Assembly: GCA_032173965.1 (NCBI GenBank)
Contig: CM063290.1
Location: 11,247,501 to 11,311,500 of the forward strand
Origin: Sitta carolinensis
Lineage: Eukaryota; Chordata; Aves; Passeriformes; Sittidae
Direction of reading: 5' to 3'
Length of the DNA: 64,000 bases
Below the pieces are notes generated by a model. It was not told the DNA's origin and did no database searches. It saw only the letters and a program-made list of their open reading frames with translations. Shown one piece after another: positions 47,800-61,081 of the stretch. Within the stretch, counting starts at the first letter, position 1. Each line of letters starts with the position of its first letter. The translations under genes were made by a program, and so were the position numbers.

Positions 47800-48070
47800 G
47801 CAGTCCAAGCCCATCCCTTCTTGCCCAGACCACCACAGATAAGTTGTAACTTCTTCTCTGTAGTAACCTTTTGCTTGGAAATCACTGAGTGCTTCCCCTC
47901 TCCTTTTTCTAAGCCAAACAGTTCCTGTTTCACTCTTTTCTAGTTTACCAATTTTTCTGTACCTCTGAACATTTTACTCTGCATTTCATCCACATGTTTC
48001 TGACCTGTGGTTCCAGGCCTGGACACAGCTCTGGCAGCACTGGGTAAAGAGGAGAGGAAGACTTTCTAGC
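47800..48070 (-). mobile_element. Old, degraded CR1-like LINE fragment
   Basis: The + strand reads like the complement of the CR1 region upstream of its 3' end: a CTCTCCTTTTTCTAAGCCAA patch, then AACAGTTCCTGTTTCACTC, a CATTTTACTCTGCATTTCATCC-like patch, GGCCTGGACACAGCTCTGG and GCACTGGGTAAAGAGGAG. These correspond to conserved CR1 landmarks (CTAAACAACCCCAGTTCC..., CCAGAACTGGACACAG, CAGTGCTGAGTAGAG). Divergence is high, so edges are approximate. Confidence 0.6.
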
Positions 48071-51000
48071 TGTGTCTGCTGGGAAGCAGAGGGAGTTCTT
48101 CCCCCTGGAGAGTTTCTGGCTTTTGGCTTTCCAGCAGCTGACCTCTCTGTCTTGGGATCCTACCTGCCTCAGCCAGCTTCTCTCCAGTTTGCCCTGATGT
48201 CAGTGAACTATTCCAGGTGAAATTCAGACACTGTCCTTTATTGAATCACACTGTTTAATATTTTTGCCATAATTTGTCACAGCTATTTTGAATTTTTTCA
48301 CATCCCATGACATGCTCATGGCTCTTCCCACCATAGCAGTGTCTGCAGATGGAGTAAACACGTTTGTCCCTTTGTTTCCTTCCGTGCTGGAAGTCTCCAA
48401 CAGCAGCAGACCAGGGCTGCTGTCTTCTGCCTTTGGGTCTGTCAGCAAGCAAATGGAAACAGCTCCTGGAGTCTGCCTTTTTCCTGGCCCCTTCTGCTCA
48501 TCACAGGTCTACCTGTTCAAGTTCCCACAGCTTGCCTATGGCAGCACCCCAGGGACAGCTCAGGAAGTCAGGATTCATTGGTATTTGTGCTTCTTCACCC
48601 CTGTCACATATCCTCAGATATGTTACCACTGTGCCTCAGTTTCTCTCTCTTTTAGAACAAAATACATGGTCCTGAAGACCTCTGCAGAGAGTTTTGAAAG
48701 ACAGGGATGAGGGAAGCCATGGATTTAGAGTGCCTGCCCTCAGTGGAGGTTACAGCCTGAGAGCCAAGGACAATTTACCTGGATTGCCCAGTTCTAACCT
48801 TTGGAATGGCACTTGTGCTCGGACACGTCTGTCTGCGGCTGGCAGGGAGCTGCCTCTGGTGTTTGAGAGAAGGAATGAACTGGCTCATCACTGGCTGTTT
48901 GCTACACAAATCAGAGGGTGTAATCGGGTCAGAACTAGCCCCTAAAGGACCACATTTGTCCCCATATGTCTCTGTGTGGGTCTTGGAGGTCAGAACAGTG
49001 ATAACACACCCAAAGTGCTTTGGTTACCTAGAATAAGTATTTCCTAAAAGAATGACTTAATTTGATTTGCATTTAAGGAGTGGCAGACTAAGCTTACCAA
49101 TCCGTGGAAATATTTGTTATTCTTTCACAATCCCCTACAGCTGCTCTTTTTTCCTAGGCAGCTGTTTCTGTCCATGTGTCAGAGGGATTTGTCCTACTTT
49201 ATTAGTTGAATTTACTTTCTTTCCAAAGTAAAACTGCAACTGATGTAAATGAGCACCTCATATTTCTTTTGGGCTAGAGCCATCTCAGAGTTGGGGCTGA
49301 GCAGCTGCTGTTGTGCCACGTCACAGAAATCACAGCCCCATGCTTGCAGCTACCCAGATGAAATCTCTGGCAAATTAAATCAGCCCCAAACTCTTTATAC
49401 AGCTGCTGCACAGCCAGGGACCATTAGATAATGAAATGGAGAGAATAATGGGCTTGTTCAGAGGTAGTCCCCACGCCACCAAAATCCCACTGCTGAGACA
49501 TGCCTGAGAGTACAAGTGAGCAGCTCTGCAGCTCTCTGTCAGCACCAGGAGATCCCTGTGAGTGAGCTCTGCCTGCAGGAAGGGTGCTTCCCAGGGCAGC
49601 AGCCACTCCTTTATCATCATTTCCCCCCGGTGGGTCATGGGGATCACGCAGAGCTGCCTGGTCTGGAGAGAGTAACAGACTTGTCTGGGCACCTGCCTAA
49701 ATCTGCATTGCCATCTTAAAGGTCTCGTCTCCCCCAGGAGGGAGGGGCAGCTGTCACTGGTGGTGGCAGTCATGTCCTGGCTGGGAGCTGGCTGAACAGC
49801 ACTGATGGCTCTCAGGTAGAGCCTGTAAAACTGAGCGTTGGGCTAGTCTGTTGTTTCAGTCAGTAACATAAATACACTGCTTGCTTGTATATTTGTATTT
49901 TTGTATCTTGGCCCCAAGAAGGTGGGAACTGTGGAAAAAGAGGCATCGAGGTTATTTGTTGTCGCATTGAACAGAGATGAAATAGTGGGCTTTCCCAGAA
50001 GGCTTGAAGCACATTTAAATGCACTTTTGAAAACTAATTAAACTGGGACAAATATATTTTAACACCCATGCTTTGCAGTATCCTTCACTAAGTGCTTTGG
50101 TTACCTTAACACAAAAGCCAAATTTGCTTGGCAATCAGGCATGCATTACATTGCAAAACCATAACACATCTTCACGTTTCTGTACTGTGTTATTGAGATG
50201 CTCAGGGAAGGGAGGAGCCCTGCAGCAGCAGGGGCTGAGTGAGACAACTGTGCAAACAAAGCCTTGCCTCGGTCCCTGATCACACCCACCCGAAGAGGAT
50301 TCTGGAATTTAAGTCACCGCAGACGATGCTGGCAGCTTTCACTGGGGAAGCCTCACACTTGGATTGCAGAACTTGCAACAAGAATAAATCCTGAGGTGTG
50401 TTTGGATGAGCCTCCCCAGCACCGTAGAATGCAGTGCTTGTTCCACCTAAGTCTCCAGTGGTGTTGCTTCTTCTCTCCTTTCCTTGTGCTGCTCTAATAG
50501 CTGGACTGAGAAAGGGAATTTCCCCTGCTACTTAACTCTCTTTTTTTTCCTGTTTTCCTACAATGTCATCATTTTCCTACTGCTTACTGTTGCTCACTCT
50601 ACTCCACCTCATCTTCTCCAGGCAATCCCAAAAATCCTGACTCCACTCTGAGGTAGCAGCTGCCTTCAAGGGTCAAAACTCTGTAGGGAGGAAGGAAGCT
50701 TTACCTTCTCTTGCCTTATTATAAGGACTCAAGGGCTTTCCTTCCTTGGCTGAGACTTGCTGCTGAAATATCTGGTAGTCCAGTTTGTTTATCTGGCTGC
50801 TGGCCTTTGAAGGATGTGCTGCCACAGAGTTGTCATGAGAGCTGCTGGCTGGAGCAAATGAGAACAAATGAGAGGCAGAGAGATTATGGCCTGAGCAGCA
50901 GCAGCCCTGCCAAAACCTGGCCCCATGTCCAATAGCTCTTAAACTGTCTAACAATTCAGACTAAAGGAGGTGCCTCACAAGAGGTGCTGGCAAACAGCAC

Positions 51001-54000
51001 TCTGCCTGATTCACCTTCCAAGGGCAGCTCCACAAAAACTGCACTTCCAAGGTGCTGCAGGCTCTGAGCAGTGAAGCAAAGCACTGCCCTGCCCTGCCCT
51101 GTGGCACAGCATCCCCTGCCTCCGTGCCCAGAGCAAAGGTGGCAGCACCTCAGGGTGCTGAGAGGGGCACTGAGGGCTGGAGCTGGGAGCAGGGGCAGGA
51201 GGGTGGCACCTGCACTCCTCCTGGGGGGGTCCTGGGCAGGGGGAAGAGCAGGGCATCCTCAGCAGCTCTCACTCACTCTCTTGCCTCAGGGAGATCTTCA
51301 GGCCGAGCTGCAGCTTCACGAGAGGTGCTGTCTCTTTTTCTAAGCCCTCCCTGAGTGAGAGGAAGGACAGGCAAAGCCTGGAGGGGAGGAATGACGATGG
51401 GATCAAAGCCTGCAAGCAAGAGCAGGGATCAGCTTCCCAAAGGCAAAGAAAAGCCACAGAGACAGACTTTGTGGAGAGGGATGTCTACAAAAGGTCTTTC
51501 TGAGAACATCTGAAGGCATTATCAGAAGTTAATGCCAACCTTTCCTATAAATTTATTGTATATGTGTCTTGGTGGAACTGAGAATTAGAGTAATGTGGAT
51601 TAAACAGATAAAACCAAGGTACAGGAAGGGAAGGGCTCATCCAGGGCCACGTGGCAGTGGTGAGACAGGGTTGGGTTTCCTCCTAGTGCCCTGAGTGACC
51701 AAGATGCTGTGGAGCTCCTGTTTTAGTCCATGGAAAGATTCATTTTACTAATTGTATTTCTGCCAGAGGGAGGGGGGTGGTTGTGTCTCTTTGCTGTCTT
51801 TCACATGTTTTAAAATAAGAAAAAGTATTTATAATGCAGCTATAAAACCAGAATTCCCTGAGCAAGATAGGAAGCTCAGGCTTTTATCTGCCATTTTAGA
51901 GGCTGTTTCTCCACAAAGTGGGACATAAAGTTGAGTTGGCCTCAGAAAAAATATTTTTAAGAGTTCTTTTGTCTTTCAAATTCACTTTCCCTCCCAGTGA
52001 GAGGGAATCAAAGGGACACAGTTAGGCAAGTGTCTGAAATGGATGAGTTCAGGTAGGCTGAAATTTTTTTTTAAATGCCTTGTTATTTTAATATAAGCCC
52101 TCAAAGCAACTCAAGGAAAGCAAGAGGAAATCTACATCAATCCTCAAAGCTTGATGGAATTGAACAGAGCAGATTATTCATTGGTTTCTTATAGACACAA
52201 AGGGAAACAAATTAGGCTGTTCACAGCAAAATTGCCTATTTGGTTAGTAAGTCAAAATATCCTTGCTGCCTCTTCCTCAGCCTGGAGGTCACAGCTGCAC
52301 CATTAAACGTGGGATGTCAGGGAAAGAAAGGATTTGGAACTGACAGGAAGACAACAACCTTTTTTGAGTATGACAAAGGGATTCTAGAAGGAGAGAAAGA
52401 AGAGGGATTATCAAACTGTTGTATCAGTGAAGCAGATCTCTTTATTTTCATGGTACATAGTGAAAATCACAAAGATTTTTTTTTTTTTTTTTAATTTTCC
52501 CACAGCACCCTTCTTCTGTATTTAAGGGCAGAAAAATATTAGAAAGTAACAGAACAAGGAATTTAAACTTCGTCAGGTCATTTGATCTTAGACAGGTAGA
52601 GGTGGTAAAATATCTAATAAACAGTTCAGGAGACCTCAGCAGGAACGGATGCCCTGTAATACCTTTTACTTCCAATATTTTTGAAAGGCAGATCTGTATT
52701 AGTCTTCCCCCACCCTGGTTTACTCTTCATATGCCAGTACAGTCTCAAAGAATTCTGGGAATGGTAAGGAAAAGGAAAGAAATGTGGGAGGGTTTTTTGC
52801 TGGTCAGTGATCACTTCTAGTTGCCACCCTACAAAGGAGCCATCTCTTTAAAGCTACTTCATGGTTCATTTGCTGGTGTTGCTTAGAAGCTAATTCTCAG
52901 AAATTCACATTTTTCTGTGTGCTGGAAGATAAACACAAAGGTAGCTGGTAAGTCTTTGAACACTTCTGGCAAAGAAGGGGTAGGGTGCACTAATGTATGA
53001 TGATGAAATTCCTGATGAGCTGAAATTTTGGGGATCTTGTTTGATGTGGGATATACAAATCCTAATAGCCTTGATGCTTTTCAATAATTGAGTCTCCTCT
53101 TCCTGAATGAAGATGGTCTGCCTCAGAAATATATGTAAATTGGGGATGCAGAAGCAATATTAATGTTTTCTCTGCATTCCCCAGTGCAGCAGGGTGGTGA
53201 TGAAGTTGAAGAACAGGTTCCCTCTGTAAGGCTGTGTTGTGCCTGGAGTGTGAGCAGGCACCAACACCAGAGCTGCAGGATGGCTCCAGTGGCCAAGGGA
53301 TGGATGTGCTCAGCTAGAAACTGGCTTTCCAAATGGTTTGCCACATAAAATTAAATAAAGAAAGAAACAAGGCAAGAAGGCAAGCATGTGAGGACAGATG
53401 AGGTTCCTGATTTGCTTGAATGGCCAATGTGTGTGTGAAAAATCTGTGTGCATTTTTAGTACCACGGAAGCACCAGAAAAGGTAATCTTTATACTTTCTG
53501 TCTGACTCCTATTGCCTTGGGGACGCTCATTCTATACTTGCCAAGCAAACCATTTGATTAAGTGCTAAACTTGAAAAAAGTAAATAGCCTATTTAAACAT
53601 GTTAAGCACAACCTGTCACCTACTTAGATGCTATTTAAACATAACCTATTTAAATATGCCTTCACCTAAATCCATGTGCATCTTGTTTCATGCCACATAC
53701 CTTGTAAATGAAATGACTTGTAATAACAAAAACGAGGTGATAAAATACAAGCACCACCAACTTTGCTTAAAAAATGCAATGAACAATCACATGGGGTTTC
53801 CAATATGTTGTACTACCAGTCTGTGGCATCCATTAATGTCTGAGAGAAAAGGAAATTCATTAACAGAGCTCCACAACTGGCACCTGTACTGCACTACCAT
53901 CACTGCTCTTTGTCAGAGACTTTAAAATGTTTGCACATCTCCTTCATTTCACCAGGCACCTGAATTTGTCTTCTGTATTTTCTGCTGAGTTCAAAATGTG

Positions 54001-57000
54001 TCTGAAAAAGGAAGCAGGGGCTGGATGTAGCCCATCTTTACCACTTCCCGTCTTCTTGCCCTGTGGTCCTGTACAATCTGTGTAGACTAACAGGATAATC
54101 CTATTCTGCACCTCCTTGCAGAGGCAGGGACTGTCCCATACTCTCCCCACATCCTGTTACAGGTCCCAGTCCAGGAAAGCTGATGAGCTTTGCAGTCTGG
54201 GGGCTGGCAGCATGTCCTAGGGCTGGCCAGCCATGCAGCTCTGGGCTGGTATGACTGTCCAGCTGAGGTGTGGCTTTGCATTGTGATCTCAGTCAACCAT
54301 TTGACAGGGGTTTTCCCACTTCCACCTTGTCCTTTACACTGGAATCATAAGTTCTTTGCACCCCTGTTTGGGTCTGTGAGAGTATGGAGTGCAGTGACTC
54401 TGTGCAGAGCAGTGACACACTGCTACGACACAGCCAACAATGCCACACAAAAGATTCCATCAGCATCTCCTCCAGACAGGAGTGAAAGAGGCTTGGACTA
54501 GAAGTTTTAGTCCTGCCGTGGATTAAAAATCGAGGCTTATGTGAAGAAGGTGATTCTTTCCCCTTATCTTATGGCTCCTTGTGGGAATCCAGACAGGCAG
54601 ATGGTCTCTGCTCACTGTAACTGTCTTTATGAGAACATGAAGGGTGATTTATTAATATTTCCATTAACTGCTCCTAATGCAAAGAGGAAATGTTAGAAGT
54701 CACTCCTCCCTGGAGGAGAGGTGATGCTTGACCTTCTCTTGAAAGAGGGAAAGGAGGAGGAGAAATGCTAAGAGAGGACATTCTGCTGGGATGCTGTCAT
54801 TGGTAACAGCAGTGACCTTTTCCCTGTGGTCAGCAGGTGGCATCATGAAGATAAATTGCTTCAACTACAAGTTAAAAGATTTTTGTGCCGAGCAAGAAAA
54901 TTAAAAAAAAAAAAACCTTCCAAAAGTCAAACAGTATTGTAACTTCATGTTTTCTAATTCTTTTATGGAAATAGTTGCTGTGCATGGAAATGTGAGGAAC
55001 CTATTGTAATTTGACAACTAAAACTGACTGGTGATGGATGTGTGGTAGAAGATTTTACTTGCAAGGTTACACCAAACTCCTCAGTCATTCTAGTGAGAAT
55101 AAGAACTACTGGGAGGATCCAGGCACTCCTGTCCTTAGGGGTCACTGCCACTAAAAAAAAAAGCAGGATTTTTTTCTCCATTCAGAATCTCAGAGTCTCT
55201 TTAGGAAGGGTAATCAGTGACAGTACATATGGTTCCACTCCATCTATACCCATTTTAACTTCTTACACTATCCTCCTAGTAGTACCTTAAGGTCAATATA
55301 AAATAGAGTCTGCAGAATTGCCTTGGTGATAGCTGCAATTCCTCCCTTGTGGTTCCAAGTGATCTGGAAGGGCAACTCTGACAGGTACTTTCTAATTTAC
55401 TGCTCAACCTCGTTTTCTGCCCATGGAGTTTATAGGGAAGGTCACTTGTCACATCTCATTTCTTTAACATTGTCCTTATTCTCTTTATTACAAAGCAAAA
55501 GTGGGATCAAATGATCAAGCAATGTACGAGGGGAAAGAAGAGCAAAAATTTTGGAGCAGCTATAGACCTTCTGCTGTTTTAGATGTCAGTATTCGGTTCC
55601 TGTTAGATTTCTGCAGGAATGTGGACAAAGACATGGAAGTAGGACAAGCTTAAAGGATGTGCACACAGAGTACCCCATTCTGCTGCAAACCAGAGCAGTC
55701 CCTGCCATTAGCAGCTGGGCAGCTGCCTTTGGTCTCTGGAGAACAATATACCTGCTGGTAATTAAACTGTGGGGTGTGCAGGCTGTCTCTGGAGCGGGGC
55801 AGCTCGCAGTGGTGGCCACCAGACCCATCCCAGCTGAGACTGCCTCTGCAGCTGCTCCCTGAGACGTGTCTGCAGGCAGCTCAGAGCACAGGCCTGCACC
55901 ACCCTCCCTGCAAATGGGGCCAGCCAAGATCTCAAGGTTCAGCCCTGGGCTGCCCAGGGGTGGATGTGGTGGGAGCCTTGCAGGGAATTCCCAGTCTCTG
56001 GTGTCTCACACTGCAGCATGATAGAGCTGTTAGTGCATCTCCAAGCTCATTCCCCTCAGGCACTCCCTGCAGAAAGCACCCTGTTGACTTCACCAGTGGG
56101 AATCAGGAGCAAGAGTTACCTTTCCCAGGCTGGCCAGATTAGGGGACTGGGATGCAGATTTCAAATACTGTGATGCGTGTTAGTGGGGTTTGGAAAAGAA
56201 GGCCTGGACCTTTCTTGGGAAGGAAATGGGTCAATCTTGCTTTGAATAGGTTGCAAAAGAATTCAAGAAGGTGTCCATGCTAATCTCCTTACCTTTGTAC
56301 CCTCCCACATCTTGCCTTCAGCCTTACATATTTTTGCATTTCTGGTCTTATTAGAATGAGTTGTCTTAATATCAAAATACTTCTCAGAGCTGAAGGAGTT
56401 AATTCCTTATACTGAGGACAGCGCTCTCCATTTAATTTTATTTTTTATATTTTAAATGACACAGAATACTCTGAGAGTCACAGGACTGATATTTACCTGG
56501 TCCTAAGTAGTGAGACTTTGAAAGCCTCCAGTGCTGGGACCATCAGTGACATTGCAACGGCTGCAGTGGAACATGGATTTGGTCCTAAGGTTTGTGGGGA
56601 GACACAGATTATTTGCATCCTAATAGCACAAAACACATGGAAAAGGAACTCTAGTGCTTAAAGGGCTTTTATATGACAAGTAACAGCCTCAACAGGATGG
56701 TCTAGCTGGCCATGATGAGGATCAGGTGCTCTCCAGATGAGTCAGGAACACTCCCCACCTTGTGCTGTGCAAGTATGTCATTTAGGGAATGTCCTGAAGC
56801 TGAAAAGCAGGCAAAGGTGGATTATGTTAGTCTTCATTGCCGAGTTGCCTCCCCCAGCCCAGGGAATTATTTTTCATATAGATAATAACCGATCATTCCC
56901 AAATGCATCACTTGAAAGGTCTTTAGGCTGCATGCCAGGATATTGGAGCTAATAGGGAGCCCCGGGACGGGGATGGATGGGCTTGGTTGCAGCCTGGAGA

Positions 57001-57221
57001 TATTTATGTGTGTGTACACACCGTATTTCAGAGGCAGCAAAAGCAGCGTGCTTAGACTCAAATTTACCATGGAAAGGCTCTAAACCCATTTTCAAACCGG
57101 CAACATCATTTAAAAGGCCTTGCAGCGCCTGGGATGACTCAAGCAAAAGTCCTCCCTCCCTCCCCCTTTCCCCGTGTCACTCACATCTCACCTTGACTGC
57201 AGGTGGCTGGATGTGATGGAT
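48071..57221. other. Intergenic sequence, mostly unannotatable
   Basis: No gene or clear repeat recognised apart from the poly(T) run. A locally GC-rich stretch at 51050-51260 has a few CTGCC repeats but few CpG. Confidence 0.6.
52476..52492 (+). repeat. Poly(T) run, 17 bases
   Basis: A simple T run in intergenic sequence. Confidence 0.9.
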
Positions 57222-57465
57222 CGGGCAGGAGGGGGACAGCAGGGGAGGGCGGCTGTGGCAGCGAGGGGGCTGCTGGAAAACGTGAGGGCTGCAGCCCCGA
57301 GGCTTCTGAGAGCTCGGCAGAGCTCCGAGGAGCCGGAGCGGCTGCCGGGGCGGCCGGCTGTGGCCGGTGTCCCCGGCCGGGGATGCCCGCTGTGCCGCCT
57401 GCCATCAGCCGCGGCGGCTCGGCGCTCCCAACTTTCTGTCAATGAGCGCTCGTGCTCCGCTGCCG
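57222..57465. promoter_or_regulatory. CpG island, possible promoter of an unrecognised transcript
   Basis: 26 CpG dinucleotides occur in these 244 bases (first at 57222, last at 57464), against CpG-poor surroundings. It contains GGCGG and CCGCGG boxes typical of housekeeping-like promoters. Open frames cross it on both strands but none has a recognisable domain. About 140 bases downstream on the + strand, GTAAGT at 57608 is a strong splice-donor match, so a + strand first exon of about 57300-57607 is plausible. Direction and identity are unknown. Confidence 0.6.
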
Positions 57466-60400
57466 AGAAAAGCAATTTCTGTGCAAACCTGTGAGGCGTC
57501 TTGAGGGAATGGTTATATCGAAAGCATCTCCTGGCGCTGCAAAAAGTGGGACAGTCTTCCTTTTCCCGTTAGGTTTTTACTGTGAATGGATTTTGAAGAC
57601 AAAAGCTGTAAGTCAGCCCTTTTTCTTTCCTAATATATAAAATCTCTGCTGTGTGCGAGTCTGGTCTGTGCAGGATCCATTCCAGTGAAGGGAACTTGGC
57701 ACACATACTGCAGTATCATCCCCCTTCTGCAGTAGATGTGCTGTAACAAAATGAAATTCATTGTCTGCTCCCAGCAGGAGCCCGTCCATCCATCTGCTAC
57801 CTATCATTGTCTGTCTGTCTTAGAAATTTAAGCAGCCACCTTTCTCTGCGCCTGTCACAAGAAAGCAGTAATAATAGTAGGCTTTGACATGTCCAGCCCT
57901 TTTCTCTCTCCCTTTTCACGTCTTTGTTAAAAGCAGAGATTTTCTGTGGGGAGAAAGAGAAGACATAGAAACAGTGGTCATATTGTAAATGACTTCAGGG
58001 AAAAGGTTTTTCACACAGGAGAAAGGGAACTGCTCTTCTCTGGGGGGGTCAGTCCCTACTGGGCCCCCTGGATGTATAAACTTTTCTTCCCAGCTGCTGG
58101 GGGCCTTGGGGTCTGCACTGCCCTAGGCAGCAGAGCTCCTGTGTGTGCACAGGGTGTGTTTTGCAGGGGAAAATGAAGGCACTGATATAGCCACAGCTCC
58201 ATCTGTGGATTTGTTGGAAAAATGAACCTCCATTTCAGAGTGGTGAAAGAGAAGGGGCCTTATTTCCAGCTCTGTGTGCTCAAGGGCTGCCCAGTTCATG
58301 GAGTTGTCAGACAGCTGTGTCTCCTACCAGCTGCTGTTCATGTGTCACAGCTGCTCTGGGCTGCAGCTGCAGCCTGTAGAAGATGGCTGCAGTGACCTGA
58401 CTGCAAGGGACAACCTGCAGTTAACCTCAAGTCACCAAGAAGTCATAGCCCTGATGGGAAAAGGGGTGTCCAGTTGCCATCACCCAAGGCAGGGTGAACT
58501 TGAACTTTGCCTCTATGCTTTCCTAGACAGAGTCCATGTCCCACTCCACTGCTTGCTGGTGTGACATGGCTGGACATGGCTGGACTGGACTGCAGGGTTG
58601 CAGTGGGGAGTATCAGGGGTGTCAGGCCATAAAAAAGAACTAGGAGACCAGAATTTAGAAAGGAGGAAAAGCAAATGCCTTCTTGTCATTCCACAGTCTT
58701 TATGGCAAACCCTCTTCTGGGAATGAATGTGATTTTTTTTGGACTCTCATCTAAGGGAACAGAAAGGTGAAGGTGAAAAGGCACAGGTCAGAAACCAAGG
58801 CTTTCAGCTCATTGCTCTCAGTGGGGAGTCCTCCTGCACCTCAGTGCTCCTTGGTACTCTGAGCCATGTGGGCTGTGAGCTTTGGAGGGGAAAAGGAGAA
58901 ACTGTCCTGGCTGTGCCTCTGGAACATGACCTACTCTTAAGTGCCATCACTTCAGCCTTGCAGGGGTTCACCCTCAGCAGCTATTCTTGATCTGAAAGTT
59001 AATTTCCTGGGTTGTTCTGACATTTCAGCACTGGTTGTGTCACTTGAAAGTGAGTCTTGTTGCTGAATTTCATAGGCACAGAGCTGGCAGCTTGCTCTGC
59101 CCGGCTCCGAGCAGAGGCATGCAGGGAGGCAGGGGCAGCATGGATACCCTTGGGAGGGGACAGATGAGCCCTTCACTCAGTGTGTGGCCTGAACCTTCTG
59201 ACACCTTGAAGACACCATGCTGGCAACAAAGCTTGCTAAAAATGGGGCATCCTAGAACAGTTGCCAGCTCCGTGGGGAGGCAGATGGCAAAATGGGTCTC
59301 TTGGGTTTGACTGCTGTGGTCCTGGAGCTTAAGATCTTGGAGCTTAAGACACAGAACAAGACTCAGGACTCCTGGGTTTAAATTCTGTAAACTTTTGGCT
59401 GCCTTTAGGTCTCATAAGAGACATTGAATAACTTTTTGCCAGTTAAAAATTAAATATATGAATTATAAGAAGTCTGAGTAGAAATTATGATGGTGGCTAT
59501 TAAGTAAACAGTTCATCTTGAAAACTGGAGCTTGAAAAGGTTAGAGAAACTTAGTATGGGAGTGAACATATATGATAAATATTTGCCAAATAATAAAAGT
59601 ATCCTGGATTAAAAACCATATTAAAACTAAAGACATTTATATGGAGGTTTGTTTCCTTTGTGAGGTTTTTAATCCTTAGGGTTGCTAAATGTTTCTACAT
59701 CAGACTTAAAGGTCTAAGCAGTTTGGAAAGAAAATTCCATTCCAAAGAATCCAAGAACAGCATTGAATAATGTCAGTATTTGTCAGCTTGCTTTATAGAA
59801 ATATATCAGTAAAATACTGCATTGTGGCAAAGAGACAGTCAAAATGGGTACCAGAAGGGACAAAAAACACACTGAGCCCAGCTAATGCTCTCAGTTTGGT
59901 GAGGTCTTTCCCATCAGATATTTCACTTAGTCCCTCTGAGAAACAGCTCATCAATAAACAGGTTGGCAGCTTGGCTCTGGCTCCAGTTTTCAGAGGGCTC
60001 CTGAGATAGTTATGGAAGGACTGGGCTTGAGGATCTGCACAGCACGAGCAGCTGTGAGCAGGAGCAGTGGAGCACCTCATGGCAGGTCAGGCTGGGGTGA
60101 TGCTGTGCTGCAGCTGGACGCCCTCCTGGGCCTTGCTTTGTGTCCTGGAGAAAAGCTCTGTACCAAGCCAGGCTTGCAGGGAGTAAAGCCTCCTTTGGAG
60201 TCTTGGAGCCAAGAACTCCACTGGTTCTGGTGTCCCAGATTTCACTGCTCAACAAATGTGTGACTTTCTCCACAAGACCTTGATCATTCACTTCTTCTTA
60301 CCTTTAGGAGATGCAGTTCCCTCCATGACAGACCCTAGGTCAGCTCTTGGCCAGAGCTTGAAACCCTTTTGTAAGACCACGCCATCCTTCATGAGACCCT

Positions 60401-60476
60401 TTGGACATGCTCAATTCCGAGGCTACTAAATATGTGCAGTGACCCTCTCCATAGCAACCAGTGAAAATGTCAATAA
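57466..60476. other. Intergenic sequence downstream of the CpG island
   Basis: It contains the possible first-exon tail and donor (57608) discussed with the island. After that I see nothing recognisable. A 15-base tandem duplication (TGGAGCTTAAGA) lies near 59325-59350. Confidence 0.6.
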
Positions 60477-61076
60477 TTCTCGGGTTTTGTGTTGTTGCTG
60501 TGACCTAAGAATTGTCCAAAGTCCCTGTTTTTCCCAGCCAGGTGCAGAACAGCCCGAGATCTCTCCATTCTCATGTTCAAGGATAGTTTATTGTTTGTTA
60601 TCTAGAACATTGTGGCTTTGGTCTGCAAAGATCTGTCTTGCAGGTCGAGTTGGAGCAGACTGTCACCCTCTGGGTGGTATTTATCTTTTATACTAAAATC
60701 TACATATTCTTTATTTACAATAATTTTCCAATACCTATCAGCTATGTTAGACAGTGTACCTTTATTCTAAACCAATCAAAATGTGCCACCATCACAGCAG
60801 AAGATGGAGGCTAAAAGACCAAGAAGAAGGGCAGGGACAAGCCTGAAATCCTCCATCTTTGCCCCTTAAAGCCCCATTATAAAACCCCTAAAATTCTACA
60901 TTTTCACCCTGTGACAAGTTTACTATCACTCTACTTAAATTCTTGTGTCTTGTAATTCTTCATACAAGGTTGGTAATTTTTTCCAAGGGCTCAAGTCAAA
61001 CTCACAGTTGTTTTTAATTCCGTGCCAGGGTCTCTGAGACCCCAGGGCAGTCAGAGGAGTGTTCTGGGTTCTGACA
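60477..61076 (-). mobile_element. Solo LTR, about 600 bases, target duplication AATAA
   Basis: Read on the minus strand it starts TGTCAGAACCC, a canonical LTR beginning. It carries a TATAA-like box (complement of about 60879-60886) and an AATAAA (complement of 60597-60602). AATAA flanks it at 60472-60476 and 61077-61081. The internal text (for example GTGCCACCATCACAGCAG, AGATGGAGGC and CATACAAGGTTGGTAATT) closely resembles a songbird ERVL-type LTR family I recall, and 5-base duplications fit ERVL. The 3' end reads GAGAA where CA is expected, so that boundary is less certain. Confidence 0.78.
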
Positions 61077-61081
61077 AATAA

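Noticed and set aside
57174..57494. Arg/Ala/Gly-rich frames on both strands through the CpG island
   Set aside because: High GC removes stop codons in all frames, so long frames are expected; compositions differ by frame and none shows a domain.
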